Source: an uncultured Lachnospiraceae bacterium (GTDB taxonomy: Bacteria; Bacillota; Clostridia; Lachnospirales; Lachnospiraceae). Taken from it: a stretch of DNA of 5,768 nucleotides. The notes under the pieces were generated by a model, which had not been told where the DNA came from, made no database searches, and was given only the letters and a program-made list of their open reading frames with translations. This document shows positions 1 through 5,768 of the stretch, piece after piece. A program made the position numbers and the translations under genes. The stretch lies in NCBI GenBank assembly GCA_947594085.1, contig CANQEB010000165.1, forward strand, positions 1 to 5,768. The letters are read 5' to 3'. Every line of letters starts with the position of its first letter. Positions within the stretch are counted from its first letter, which is position 1.

Positions 1-759
1 CATGGCGTTGCGGAACACGTAGCCCACGATCTTGCGATCCTTGATGCCGAGGAAACGGGAATACTTCACGTAGTCCGCGTTCAACTCGTAGATCGACATG
101 GAGCGCATGCCGACCGCCTGACCGCCGATCGAGATGATGACGATCGACCAGAACGGAAGCTGGTAATGCGAAATCACGGACTTGATGAAGTTCCAGCTCA
201 AGTGCGGGATCATGTCAAAGGCGTAGCCGCCTGAAATCGGTGCGATCTTCAGATACACGCCGAAGATCACGAGCATGATGACTGCCATACCGAATGCCGG
301 GACATTGCCGAGGAAAAGCGCGATCGGCAGAAGCACCTTGTCATACCCTTTGCGGATGTACGCCGCCAACGCGCCTAAGATGTTTCCGAGCAGCCACCCC
401 ACGAGGATCGCAGGCAGCTGCAGCGCAATGGTCCAGCCGATGGAGCTTGCGATAATATTGCTCACGGAACGCGGATATTGACTGAAGGACAGTCCAAAGT
501 TCCCGTGGATCGCGTTCTTGCAGAAGCGGAAGAACTGCTGAATCATCGGCAGGTCCGTACCGAACTCTTTCTGATAACGCTTGTAGATCTCTGCTACGGC
601 GGACGCGTCACTGTTGCCGCCCGCCAACTTGCCGGTGATCGACGCCACAGGGTCGGCCGGCATCAGACGCGGTAAAATAAAATTCAGGATAACGGCCACA
701 ATGAACGTGATCACGAACCAGAGCAGCTTTTTCCCGAAATACTTCCTGTAACCTTTCAT
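1..759 (-). CDS. ABC transporter permease, DppB/OppB-like, C-terminus cut by window edge
   Basis: This is an inner-membrane permease of the peptide/nickel/oligosaccharide ABC importer family, one of two permeases that would form the channel. The reading frame opens at the ATG at 759 and stays open for 253 codons to base 1, so the C-terminal 60-80 residues expected for this family (about 310-340 aa) are missing. Visible features are an N-terminal membrane helix (about residues 11-31) followed by the PADPV segment typical of DppB-type proteins, an extracytoplasmic stretch to about residue 100, helices at about 103-134, 142-170 and 200-220, and an EAA-type loop for ATPase docking (about 225-253, with [17 protein letters not shown] and FRNAM). 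A purine-rich Shine-Dalgarno (AAGGGGG, 768-774) lies 8 nt before the start. It follows the binding-protein gene by 78 nt with a hairpin between, and is probably co-transcribed with it. The family call is firm; the substrate is inferred only from context. Confidence 0.93.
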   Translation of the reverse strand, partial: MKGYRKYFGKKLLWFVITFIVAVILNFILPRLMPADPVASITGKLAGGNSDASAVAEIYKRYQKEFGTDLPMIQQFFRFCKNAIHGNFGLSFSQYPRSVSNIIASSIGWTIALQLPAILVGWLLGNILGALAAYIRKGYDKVLLPIALFLGNVPAFGMAVIMLVIFGVYLKIAPISGGYAFDMIPHLSWNFIKSVISHYQLPFWSIVIISIGGQAVGMRSMSIYELNADYVKYSRFLGIKDRKIVGYVFRNAM

Positions 760-797
760 GGTAAGTTCCCCCTTCAAAAGTTGCTTTCAAAAGAAGC

Positions 798-821
798 GGC
801 CATGCTCCGAAGAGCATGGCC
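798..821 (-). terminator. Intercistronic hairpin with cUUCGg loop, probable attenuator or mRNA-protecting stem
   Basis: A perfect 10-bp inverted repeat (GGCCATGCTC / GAGCATGGCC) encloses a 4-nt loop. Read as minus-strand RNA the loop is UUCG closed by C-G, the exceptionally stable cUUCGg tetraloop. It starts 16 nt after the stop codon of the binding-protein gene. The downstream tail (GCTTCTTTTG) is only partly U-rich, so it may stop only some transcripts. That is common between a binding protein and its permeases, where it makes the binding protein more abundant by partial termination or by blocking 3' exonucleases. The direct repeat TTCAAAAG (773-780 and 786-793, plus strand) lies between it and the permease start, and I see no promoter there. 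Confidence 0.75.
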
Positions 822-837
822 ACTCCAAAGCTATCGA

Positions 838-2655
838 TTAGCCAACTAATTCAAGATTGTACAGAGCTGCAATACCGAAACCGTCGGTGCAGTCTGCCGG
901 AGGAACAAGCACTTCCGTGCCGTCAGCCATCGTGTAGGTGCTGCCCTCATACGGGTAGTTCGTCCATACAGACTCGTTCACTGCGTGGAATACGGAAGGA
1001 CGATACATCAGGGAGAAGCTCGGAACCTCAGTCAGATAGATCTTCGTCAGCTCTGTGTAGAGGTTCTTCAGCTCAGCCTCATCCGTGGTAAGCGGAATCT
1101 GCTTGATCAGAGCATCAGCTTCTTCGTTCTTATACTGTCCCCAGTTGCCGGACCAGTTGTTGGTAACTCCTACGTAGTCCATGCCCATGAACTGGTTGAT
1201 ACGAGTCCACGGATTGGACGGTGTGGAAGCATCCGGAGACCACATGAAGATCGCGTACTCGGTCTGATCCGGATCCGTGAATACGGTATTGTAGGAATCC
1301 GCTTCCGGATAGTATGTGGTGATCTCAACACCGATTGCCTGTCCTGCCGCAGCTACAAGCTCCATGGAAGCCTGCCAGTCTGTCCAGCCGTTCGGGCAAA
1401 CCGCGTTCAGGGAGATCTTCTCGCCGTTGTACTCACGCCAGCCATCGCCGTCGGTGTCAACCAGACCTGCCTCGTCCAGAAGAGCTTTCGCGCCTTCTAC
1501 GTCGTTGCCGGTCCACTGAAGGTCAGCAACCGCATCGTGATCGTAGAGCGCCTGCTCGCCGTCGGTCGGGTTCATCAGAGATCTCGGAACATCCGCGAAG
1601 CTCGGGGACTGACCCGTCATAGCGTTCGCAATGATGGAATCGTAGTCAACCGCGATCGCGATAGCCTTACGAAGAGCGGTGTTCTCAGCGATCACCGGCA
1701 TGTTCATGTTGAACCATGCAGTCGGCATCGTCAGGCATACGCCGTACGGAGCCTCTTCATAATAGGTAGAAATCGGAAGCTGATCCTCGAGCCACAGATT
1801 CTGTACGTTGCCGATGAACTGCTGGCAAACGTCAACCTCGCCAGCCTTCAGAGCGTTCTCACCTGCCGGGTTGTCCGCGTAGATCGCGTGTGCGATGTAC
1901 TTCGGAACCGGAAGCTTGCCCCACATGGAAGCATCCTGTCCCCAGTAATTGTCGTCGCGTACGAATACGACCTTCTGGTCATCCGCGAAATACTTCGTGT
2001 ACGGGCCGGACCATACAACATCATCGCCCGGATCGTTCAGGATCGCCGTAGCGTCGCCGCCGCAGCGCTCATAGCAGGTATCGATCCATGCAGCCTGAGC
2101 GATCGGTGTCAGCTCAAGGAAGTCGAGGATCTTCAGCGGGTTCACCGGTGCGCCGTCGTCGTTCAGCTTCGCGTTGATCGTAACGCTCTTGCCCTCGCCC
2201 TCGATGGATTCGATGTACGGGCCGTAGCTGGAGCCTGTGCCGTTCGCGATCTCCACGCCTACGTCGAAGGTGCGGATAACATCCTCAGCCGTAACGTCCG
2301 TGCCGTCAGACCACTTCGCAGCGTCCTTCAGCGTGAAGGTCAGGGACGTCATATCGTCGTTCCATGCGTAGTCGTCGTTCGCGAGAAGGCCGTAGAGCTT
2401 GCCGTCCAGAACGTTCCACATATAGAGCGTCTCGAACATAACCTCACGCCAACCTGCGCCAGCAGCGATTGCCATAGAGTTGTTCTGGTTCGTGCCGATT
2501 GGGTTCCAGCTGTTGACAGCGCCCCACTGCTGACCAGCAAAGTACAGAGTCTCCTCACGCGGAAGCTCAACATCCTCGCCAGCGAGTGCCGCTGTGCCGA
2601 CTACCATGGAAAGAACCATAGACATCGCCAGAAGCATTGAAACTAGTTTCTTCAT
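838..2655 (-). CDS. ABC transporter substrate-binding protein, family 5 (DppA/OppA-like)
   Basis: This is the extracytoplasmic substrate receptor for the importer, 605 aa from the ATG at 2655. That start is chosen because AGGAGG lies 7 nt upstream and it opens directly into a signal peptide; the frame could be extended 33 codons upstream, but those residues are not signal-like and would begin upstream of the predicted -10. Residues 1-25 form a signal peptide (MKKL, hydrophobic core, AALA then GED), fitting signal peptidase I cleavage. I see no lipobox cysteine. The SBP_bac_5 fold shows in FTLKDAAKWSDGTDVTAED (107-125), an ALRKAIAIAVDYDSI helix (327-341), and the acidic DTDGDGW loop (400-406), which is frequent in clostridial members and possibly binds calcium. 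The length is normal to slightly long for the family. It heads an operon with the permease downstream. Relatives bind peptides, nickel or oligosaccharides; in Thermotoga maritima members of this family bind beta-mannosides and cellobiose. The divergent beta-mannosidase makes a mannooligosaccharide ligand plausible but unproven. Confidence 0.93.
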   Translation of the reverse strand: MKKLVSMLLAMSMVLSMVVGTAALAGEDVELPREETLYFAGQQWGAVNSWNPIGTNQNNSMAIAAGAGWREVMFETLYMWNVLDGKLYGLLANDDYAWNDDMTSLTFTLKDAAKWSDGTDVTAEDVIRTFDVGVEIANGTGSSYGPYIESIEGEGKSVTINAKLNDDGAPVNPLKILDFLELTPIAQAAWIDTCYERCGGDATAILNDPGDDVVWSGPYTKYFADDQKVVFVRDDNYWGQDASMWGKLPVPKYIAHAIYADNPAGENALKAGEVDVCQQFIGNVQNLWLEDQLPISTYYEEAPYGVCLTMPTAWFNMNMPVIAENTALRKAIAIAVDYDSIIANAMTGQSPSFADVPRSLMNPTDGEQALYDHDAVADLQWTGNDVEGAKALLDEAGLVDTDGDGWREYNGEKISLNAVCPNGWTDWQASMELVAAAGQAIGVEITTYYPEADSYNTVFTDPDQTEYAIFMWSPDASTPSNPWTRINQFMGMDYVGVTNNWSGNWGQYKNEEADALIKQIPLTTDEAELKNLYTELTKIYLTEVPSFSLMYRPSVFHAVNESVWTNYPYEGSTYTMADGTEVLVPPADCTDGFGIAALYNLELVG

Positions 2656-2662
2656 TACATAT

Positions 2663-2668
2663 CCTCCT
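2663..2668 (-). promoter_or_regulatory. Ribosome binding site that fixes the binding-protein start
   Basis: AGGAGG on the minus strand with a 7-nt spacer to the ATG at 2655. This is a full-consensus site and it supports the shorter reading over the ATG at 2754. Confidence 0.92.
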
Positions 2669-2687
2669 TTTTTTGAAAAATTTTGTC

Positions 2688-2703
2688 GCCTCTTGAAAGA
2701 GGC
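2688..2703 (-). other. 5' leader hairpin of the binding-protein mRNA
   Basis: A 6-bp perfect stem (GCCTCT / AGAGGC) with a 4-nt loop sits just after the predicted transcript start (about 2710) and about 20 nt upstream of the Shine-Dalgarno. A stem at the very 5' end of an mRNA often protects it from decay. An A/U-rich unpaired stretch separates it from the ribosome site, so it should not block translation. The role is inferred. Confidence 0.5.
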
Positions 2704-2716
2704 AAGCTGTAAATAT

Positions 2717-2745
2717 ACAATACAACTTTTTTGTTTTCTTGTCAA
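2717..2745 (-). promoter_or_regulatory. Sigma-70/SigA-type promoter for the ABC importer operon
   Basis: On the minus strand a perfect -35 TTGACA (2745 down to 2740) is followed by a 17-bp A-rich spacer and a -10 TATTGT (2722 down to 2717), which matches 4 of 6 consensus positions. The predicted start is near 2710, giving a leader of about 55 nt. The upstream DNA is strongly AT-rich. One copy of the AATGTGYACA motif overlaps the -35, so a repressor bound there could block this promoter. Confidence 0.72.
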
Positions 2746-2818
2746 TGTGTACAAACAAATTTTTGAAAAATATCACAATATGGGCAAAATTAACACACCC
2801 AAAGACAAATGTGCACAT
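2744..2818. promoter_or_regulatory. Repeated AATGTGYACA motif, candidate operator pair
   Basis: AATGTGTACA (2744-2753) and AATGTGCACA (2808-2817) are direct repeats with start points 64 bp apart, close to six helical turns. The second sits in a perfect 10-bp palindrome, ATGTGCACAT (2809-2818). The first overlaps the -35 of the importer promoter. A further AATGTAC lies on the minus strand at 2829-2823. A second repeated element, TTTTTGAAAAAT, occurs at 2670-2681 and 2760-2771. No regulator gene is in the window and I do not recognise the motif, so the operator role is a guess from position and symmetry. Confidence 0.35.
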
Positions 2819-2880
2819 AGAGAGTACATTTTTATTTCCACAATATACAAAATATGTGCCGTTTATTTCCAGTATTATTG

Positions 2881-2909
2881 TTGACATTACGAGGGTGCTA
2901 TCTTAAAAT
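2881..2909 (+). promoter_or_regulatory. Near-consensus sigma-70/SigA promoter upstream of the beta-mannosidase
   Basis: A perfect -35 TTGACA (2881-2886), an optimal 17-bp spacer and -10 TAAAAT (2904-2909, 5 of 6 matches). The 60 bp upstream is A/T-rich with T- and A-tracts and may act as an UP element, so this should be a strong promoter. The predicted start is near 2916, about 210 nt before the beta-mannosidase start codon, which leaves a long leader. Confidence 0.8.
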
Positions 2910-2915
2910 ACGAGT

Positions 2916-3090
2916 TGAAATTAACCGTTTTACGACCCGGACAGCAGGGACGCCCCCTGATTGGAACGGCCGTAGATTTCGGCAGAAAATGCAGATACCG
3001 TGAAAGCTACAAGCCTCTGCGGACGAACGCCACGCGAATTCTTCCCTAAGGCATTGGCCGCCGCGGCCGTGAGCTTCACGGCACATACTC
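2916..3090 (+). ncRNA. Candidate structured leader RNA or stand-alone ncRNA, class unassigned
   Basis: This stretch follows the strong promoter, is much GC-richer than the promoter DNA before it, and contains no convincing reading frame. Possible stems include CAGGG/CCCTG (2945-2949 with 2955-2959) and a nested set in which GGC (2968-2970) pairs GCC (3013-3015), GTAG (2972-2975) pairs CTAC (3007-3010) and CGG (2980-2982) pairs CCG (2998-3000). Near the 3' end are two overlapping, mutually exclusive hairpins (3056-3068 and 3066-3082). No U-tract follows, so transcription probably runs on into the beta-mannosidase. I do not see T-box, cobalamin, SAM or glmS hallmarks. The raiA-type RNA of Firmicutes, of roughly this size, is one class to test, but I cannot match its conserved bases from memory. 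The boundaries are approximate. Confidence 0.45.
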
Positions 3091-3108
3091 ATGGCAAATA
3101 AGATCAAT

Positions 3109-3115
3109 AGGAGGT
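3109..3115 (+). promoter_or_regulatory. Ribosome binding site that fixes the beta-mannosidase start
   Basis: AGGAGGT lies 11 nt before the ATG at 3127, slightly long but workable. It falls inside the frame that could start at 3091; that upstream ATG has no ribosome site, so 3127 is chosen. Translation from 3127 opens with the MKTISLNGAW sequence typical of GH2 beta-mannosidase N-termini. Confidence 0.88.
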
Positions 3116-3126
3116 GCAATACAATT

Positions 3127-5559
3127 ATGAAAACAATTTCTCTGAACGGTGCATGGACACTCGAAGTCTCGGACAGCGCCTTTTCTTCTGTCTCCGCAAC
3201 GGTTCCGGGATCCGTTTACCACGATCTGCTCACCGCCGGGCTGATTCCGGATCCGTTCTATCGAGACAACGAGATGGAAGCATTGAAGCTCATGGATCAT
3301 GATTTCACATACAGCCGCAGTTTTTCCGTGGATGAAGAGCTGCTGAAGTCTGACGCAGTCCTGCTGCACTGCGAGGGGCTGGACACTCTCGCCGACATAT
3401 ATGTCAACGACCAGCTGGCCGGGCATGCCGACAACATGCACCGCACCTGGGAGTTCGACGTCCGGGCGCTTCTGCGCCCCGGTGAAAACACGATCCGGGT
3501 ACAGTTTGCCTCCCCGACGAAATACATTAAGGAAGCTTACGCAGATTCCCGCGCGGACGGCACCTCGGACGCGATGGTCGGCTTCCCGCACATCCGCAAG
3601 GCGCACTGCATGTTCGGCTGGGATTGGGGTCCCCGTCTGCCCGACGCAGGCATCTGGCGCCCGATCTCCCTGCTTGGCGTGAGCACAGCCCGCATCCGTG
3701 ACGTGCTTGTGCTGCAGCACCATGAGAACGGCAAGGCCACATTGGAAGTTTGTACCCACCTGGACCATCTGACCGAGGATCCGGTCAGTGTTCATGTGAC
3801 CGTCACCGCCCCGGACGGGACGGTTCTTACCGGTAAGAGCTCACACTGCACGATTCCGGTGCCGAATCCGCAACTCTGGTGGCCTGTCGGGCTTGGAGAA
3901 CAGCCGCTCTACACAGTCCACGTCGCACTCGAGGGCGAGGGACACGACCTCGATGAGTGGCAGGGTCGCATTGGTCTGCGCACGATGACGGTCGAGCGTA
4001 AAAAGGATGAGTGGGGCGAATCGTTCAGCCATTGCGTGAACGGCGTGTCCGTGTTCGCGATGGGCGCGGACTACATACCAGAAGACAACCTTCTACCCCG
4101 CGTCACCCCGGAGCGCACGCGCCGTCTTTTGGAGGACGCGAAGGCCGCCAACATGAACTGTATCCGCGTCTGGGGCGGCGGCTACTATCCAGAGGATTAT
4201 TTCTACGATATCTGCGACGAGCTTGGCCTGCTGGTCTGGCAGGACTTCATGTTCGCCTGCGCCGTGTACAATCTCTCGGATGAGTTTGAGGCAAACATCA
4301 CCGCCGAATTCATGGACAATGTCCGCCGTCTGCGCCACCATCCGTCTCTCGCACTCTGGTGCGGCAACAATGAGATGGAGCAGTTCGTGGCGGTCGGCGA
4401 GTGGGTGTCCTCGAAGCGGCAGGCAGCAGATTATATCAAGATGTATGAATATATCATCCCGAAGGTGCTCAAGGTCGAGGATCCGCAGGCCTTCTACTGG
4501 CCGGCGAGTCCGAGCAGCGGTGGCAGCTTTGATGAGCCGCAGGATCCGACCAGAGGCGACGTCCATTATTGGGAGGTCTGGCATGGTCTGAAGCCCTTCA
4601 CCGATTATCGGAATTATCTCTTCCGCTATGTCTCGGAGTTTGGCTTCCAGTCGTTCCCCTGCATGGCGACCATTGAGAGCTTCACTGAACCGGAGGACCG
4701 CAACGTCTTCTCCTACATTATGGAAAAACATCAGCGCAACGCCTCCGCGAACGGACGGATCGTGTCCTATCTCTCCCAGATGTACCTCTATCCGGGTGAT
4801 TTGGACAAGCTCGTCTACGCCTCCCAGCTGCTGCAGGCTCAGGCGATGCAATACGGCGTCGAGCACTGGAGGCGGCACCGCGGCTGCTGCATGGGCGCAG
4901 TCATCTGGCAGCTCAACGATTGCTGGCCGGTGGCGAGCTGGTCGAGCATCGACTATTTCGGCCGCTGGAAAGCCTTGCACTACTATGCGAAGCGCTTCTT
5001 CGCGCCGGTGTTGATTTCCTGCCAGGAGGAAGGCATCCTGAGCCAGGACACGAATGTGAACGCCGAGCCGTTTGATCTGAAGAAGACTGCCCATCTGAAC
5101 GTGAGCAATGAGACGATGCAGGCCTTCTCCGGCAAGGCACACTGGGCCCTTCGCCGCGCGGACGCCTCCGTGATTGAGGAAGGCACGTTCGATGTGGATG
5201 TGCCGGCTCTTTCCGCTGTATGGTTGCCGGAGCAGGATTTCTCCGACCAGGAGACGTACGACTGCTACTACTCCTACGAGCTGACAGATCATGCAGGCAC
5301 ACTCATCGGCGAGGGCACGGTGCTCTTCTGCGCGCCGAAGCATTTCCGTTTCGTCGACCCGGCTCTTGAGGCGCACATCGAGGGCGATGAGATCGTCGTC
5401 ACAGCCGGCGCTTACGCTCGCAGCGTGGAGCTTCAGTGTGGTCCGGACGTCGTGCTCGAGGACAACTACTTCGACATGAACGCAGGGACACGCCGCGTCC
5501 GCATCGTGCGCGGAGCGACTGAAGGCGTGGCCGCGAGGAGTGTGTACGACATACGATAA
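3127..5559 (+). CDS. Beta-mannosidase, glycoside hydrolase family 2, cytoplasmic
   Basis: Hydrolyses terminal non-reducing beta-D-mannose from beta-mannooligosaccharides or N-glycan core fragments (EC 3.2.1.25) by a retaining mechanism. The protein is 810 aa, within the bacterial family range, and appears complete. Domains by homology: N-terminal jelly-roll sugar-binding domain (about 1-190, with the FGWDWGPRLP signature at 163-172), immunoglobulin-like linker (about 190-295, with WWPVGLGEQPLY at 251-262), TIM-barrel catalytic domain (about 296-630) and C-terminal beta-sandwich domains (about 640-810). The predicted acid/base is E416 in LWCGNNE and the nucleophile is E504 in YVSEFG; both are intact. 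RVWGGGYYPEDYFYD (347-361) and WQLNDCWPVASWS (594-606) are also typical of beta-mannosidases rather than beta-galactosidases. There is no signal peptide, so it acts inside the cell on imported sugars, matching the divergent importer. Expression probably comes from the promoter at 2881-2909 through a long leader. The family call is firm; the exact natural substrate is inferred. Confidence 0.96.
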   Translation: MKTISLNGAWTLEVSDSAFSSVSATVPGSVYHDLLTAGLIPDPFYRDNEMEALKLMDHDFTYSRSFSVDEELLKSDAVLLHCEGLDTLADIYVNDQLAGHADNMHRTWEFDVRALLRPGENTIRVQFASPTKYIKEAYADSRADGTSDAMVGFPHIRKAHCMFGWDWGPRLPDAGIWRPISLLGVSTARIRDVLVLQHHENGKATLEVCTHLDHLTEDPVSVHVTVTAPDGTVLTGKSSHCTIPVPNPQLWWPVGLGEQPLYTVHVALEGEGHDLDEWQGRIGLRTMTVERKKDEWGESFSHCVNGVSVFAMGADYIPEDNLLPRVTPERTRRLLEDAKAANMNCIRVWGGGYYPEDYFYDICDELGLLVWQDFMFACAVYNLSDEFEANITAEFMDNVRRLRHHPSLALWCGNNEMEQFVAVGEWVSSKRQAADYIKMYEYIIPKVLKVEDPQAFYWPASPSSGGSFDEPQDPTRGDVHYWEVWHGLKPFTDYRNYLFRYVSEFGFQSFPCMATIESFTEPEDRNVFSYIMEKHQRNASANGRIVSYLSQMYLYPGDLDKLVYASQLLQAQAMQYGVEHWRRHRGCCMGAVIWQLNDCWPVASWSSIDYFGRWKALHYYAKRFFAPVLISCQEEGILSQDTNVNAEPFDLKKTAHLNVSNETMQAFSGKAHWALRRADASVIEEGTFDVDVPALSAVWLPEQDFSDQETYDCYYSYELTDHAGTLIGEGTVLFCAPKHFRFVDPALEAHIEGDEIVVTAGAYARSVELQCGPDVVLEDNYFDMNAGTRRVRIVRGATEGVAARSVYDIR

Positions 5560-5595
5560 ATTCGTGTTTAGTTCACATAACCCGGACGAACAACA

Positions 5596-5757
5596 CATGG
5601 CACGGCCTGACCGCAAACCTAGACTCGTTTTCTATCTCGATGCAATCGCCTATCACAATTCATTCGTCGCGATAGAAGCGTTTGCTCCTCACGAATTGAG
5701 CTAGATTGCATCTCGATAACGAAAGCCTCGCATGGTTTGCTTGTCAGGCCGCCCATG
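5596..5757. repeat. Long imperfect inverted repeat downstream of the beta-mannosidase
   Basis: The two halves of this gene-free stretch are complementary over about 50 nt each, broken by small internal loops. Paired blocks, outside to inside: CATGG/CCATG (5596-5600 with 5753-5757), CGGCCTGAC/GTCAGGCCG (5603-5611 with 5743-5751), GCAAACC/GGTTTGC (5613-5619 with 5734-5740), TTTC/GAAA (5629-5632 with 5721-5724), TATC/GATA (5633-5636 with 5715-5718), GATGCAATC/GATTGCATC (5639-5647 with 5704-5712) and CAATTC/GAATTG (5656-5661 with 5693-5698). It would fold into a long rod in either strand's RNA. It starts 36 nt after the mannosidase stop. No U-tract follows within the window, so a simple terminator is not shown. 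It could be a structured ncRNA, a non-autonomous mobile repeat or a 3' UTR stabiliser. Bases 5560-5595 hold nothing I can name. Confidence 0.7.
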
Positions 5758-5768
5758 GCGTATGTTCT

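Noticed and set aside
985..2640. Plus-strand open frame of 551 codons opposite the binding-protein gene
   Set aside because: It lies entirely antisense to a well-supported family-5 binding protein, its translation shows no recognisable domain, and I see no ribosome site for it. It is a by-product of codon bias in the true gene.
2655..2754. N-terminal extension of the binding protein by 33 residues
   Set aside because: The extension lacks a ribosome site, starts upstream of the predicted -10 of its own promoter, and would bury the signal peptide behind a basic non-hydrophobic segment.
2594..2887. Small open frames on both strands across the AT-rich spacer (96 and 106 codons)
   Set aside because: They run across both promoters and the start of the binding-protein gene, with biased composition and no start signals.
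2915..2935. Possible catabolite-response (cre) or LacI-type operator around TTAACCGTTTTA, just downstream of the predicted start
   Set aside because: It has only a short odd-centred palindrome (AAC-C-GTT) and does not fit the cre pattern, so it is too weak to annotate.
3091..3126. Upstream ATG adding 12 residues to the beta-mannosidase
   Set aside because: No Shine-Dalgarno precedes it, and the true AGGAGGT lies within this extension, pointing to 3127.
3076..3795. Minus-strand open frame of 239 codons covering the leader and the mannosidase N-terminus
   Set aside because: No family resemblance and no promoter or ribosome site; it overlaps the conserved N-terminal GH2 domain.
5561..5590. TTCGT/ACGAA pair right after the mannosidase stop as a terminator
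   Set aside because: Only 5 bp around a 20-nt loop with no U-tract; not a credible terminator.
4093..5616. Minus-strand open frame of 507 codons opposite the beta-mannosidase
   Set aside because: The beta-mannosidase on the other strand has intact catalytic motifs throughout. The antisense translation is low-complexity in V, R, A and L with no domain signature.

Overview
The window looks like a carbohydrate-use locus from an anaerobic, low-to-mid GC Firmicute of the class Clostridia, probably from a gut or similar plant-fibre habitat. The grounds are AGGAGG-type ribosome sites, sigma-70/SigA-like promoters in a very AT-rich spacer between GC-richer genes, a solute-binding protein typical of Clostridia, and a cytoplasmic GH2 beta-mannosidase. 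The host assignment is an inference. A Christensenellales-like or Lachnospiraceae/Oscillospiraceae-like source would fit, but nothing in the window fixes the genus.

Layout. On the minus strand, from about 2745 down to 1, lies the start of an ABC importer operon: promoter (2717-2745), short leader with a hairpin, a family-5 (DppA/OppA-like) solute-binding protein (838-2655), a strong intercistronic hairpin (798-821), and a DppB/OppB-like permease (1-759) cut by the window edge. On the plus strand lie a near-consensus promoter (2881-2909), an unusually long GC-rich leader of about 210 nt with several possible stems (about 2916-3090), and a complete 810-residue beta-mannosidase (3127-5559). The two units are divergent and share a spacer of about 470 bp. 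After the mannosidase, 5560-5768 has no gene but holds a long imperfect inverted repeat (5596-5757).

How it fits together. The importer belongs to the peptide/nickel/oligosaccharide family. Its divergent pairing with an intracellular beta-mannosidase suggests that the imported substrate is a short beta-mannoside (mannobiose, mannooligosaccharide or Man-beta-1,4-GlcNAc), which the enzyme then trims to mannose in the cytoplasm. The remaining transporter genes (second permease, ATPases) would lie to the left of the window.

The least explained parts are the two non-coding stretches: the leader between the plus-strand promoter and the mannosidase, which may be a structured regulatory RNA or stand-alone ncRNA, and the rod-like inverted repeat downstream of the mannosidase.
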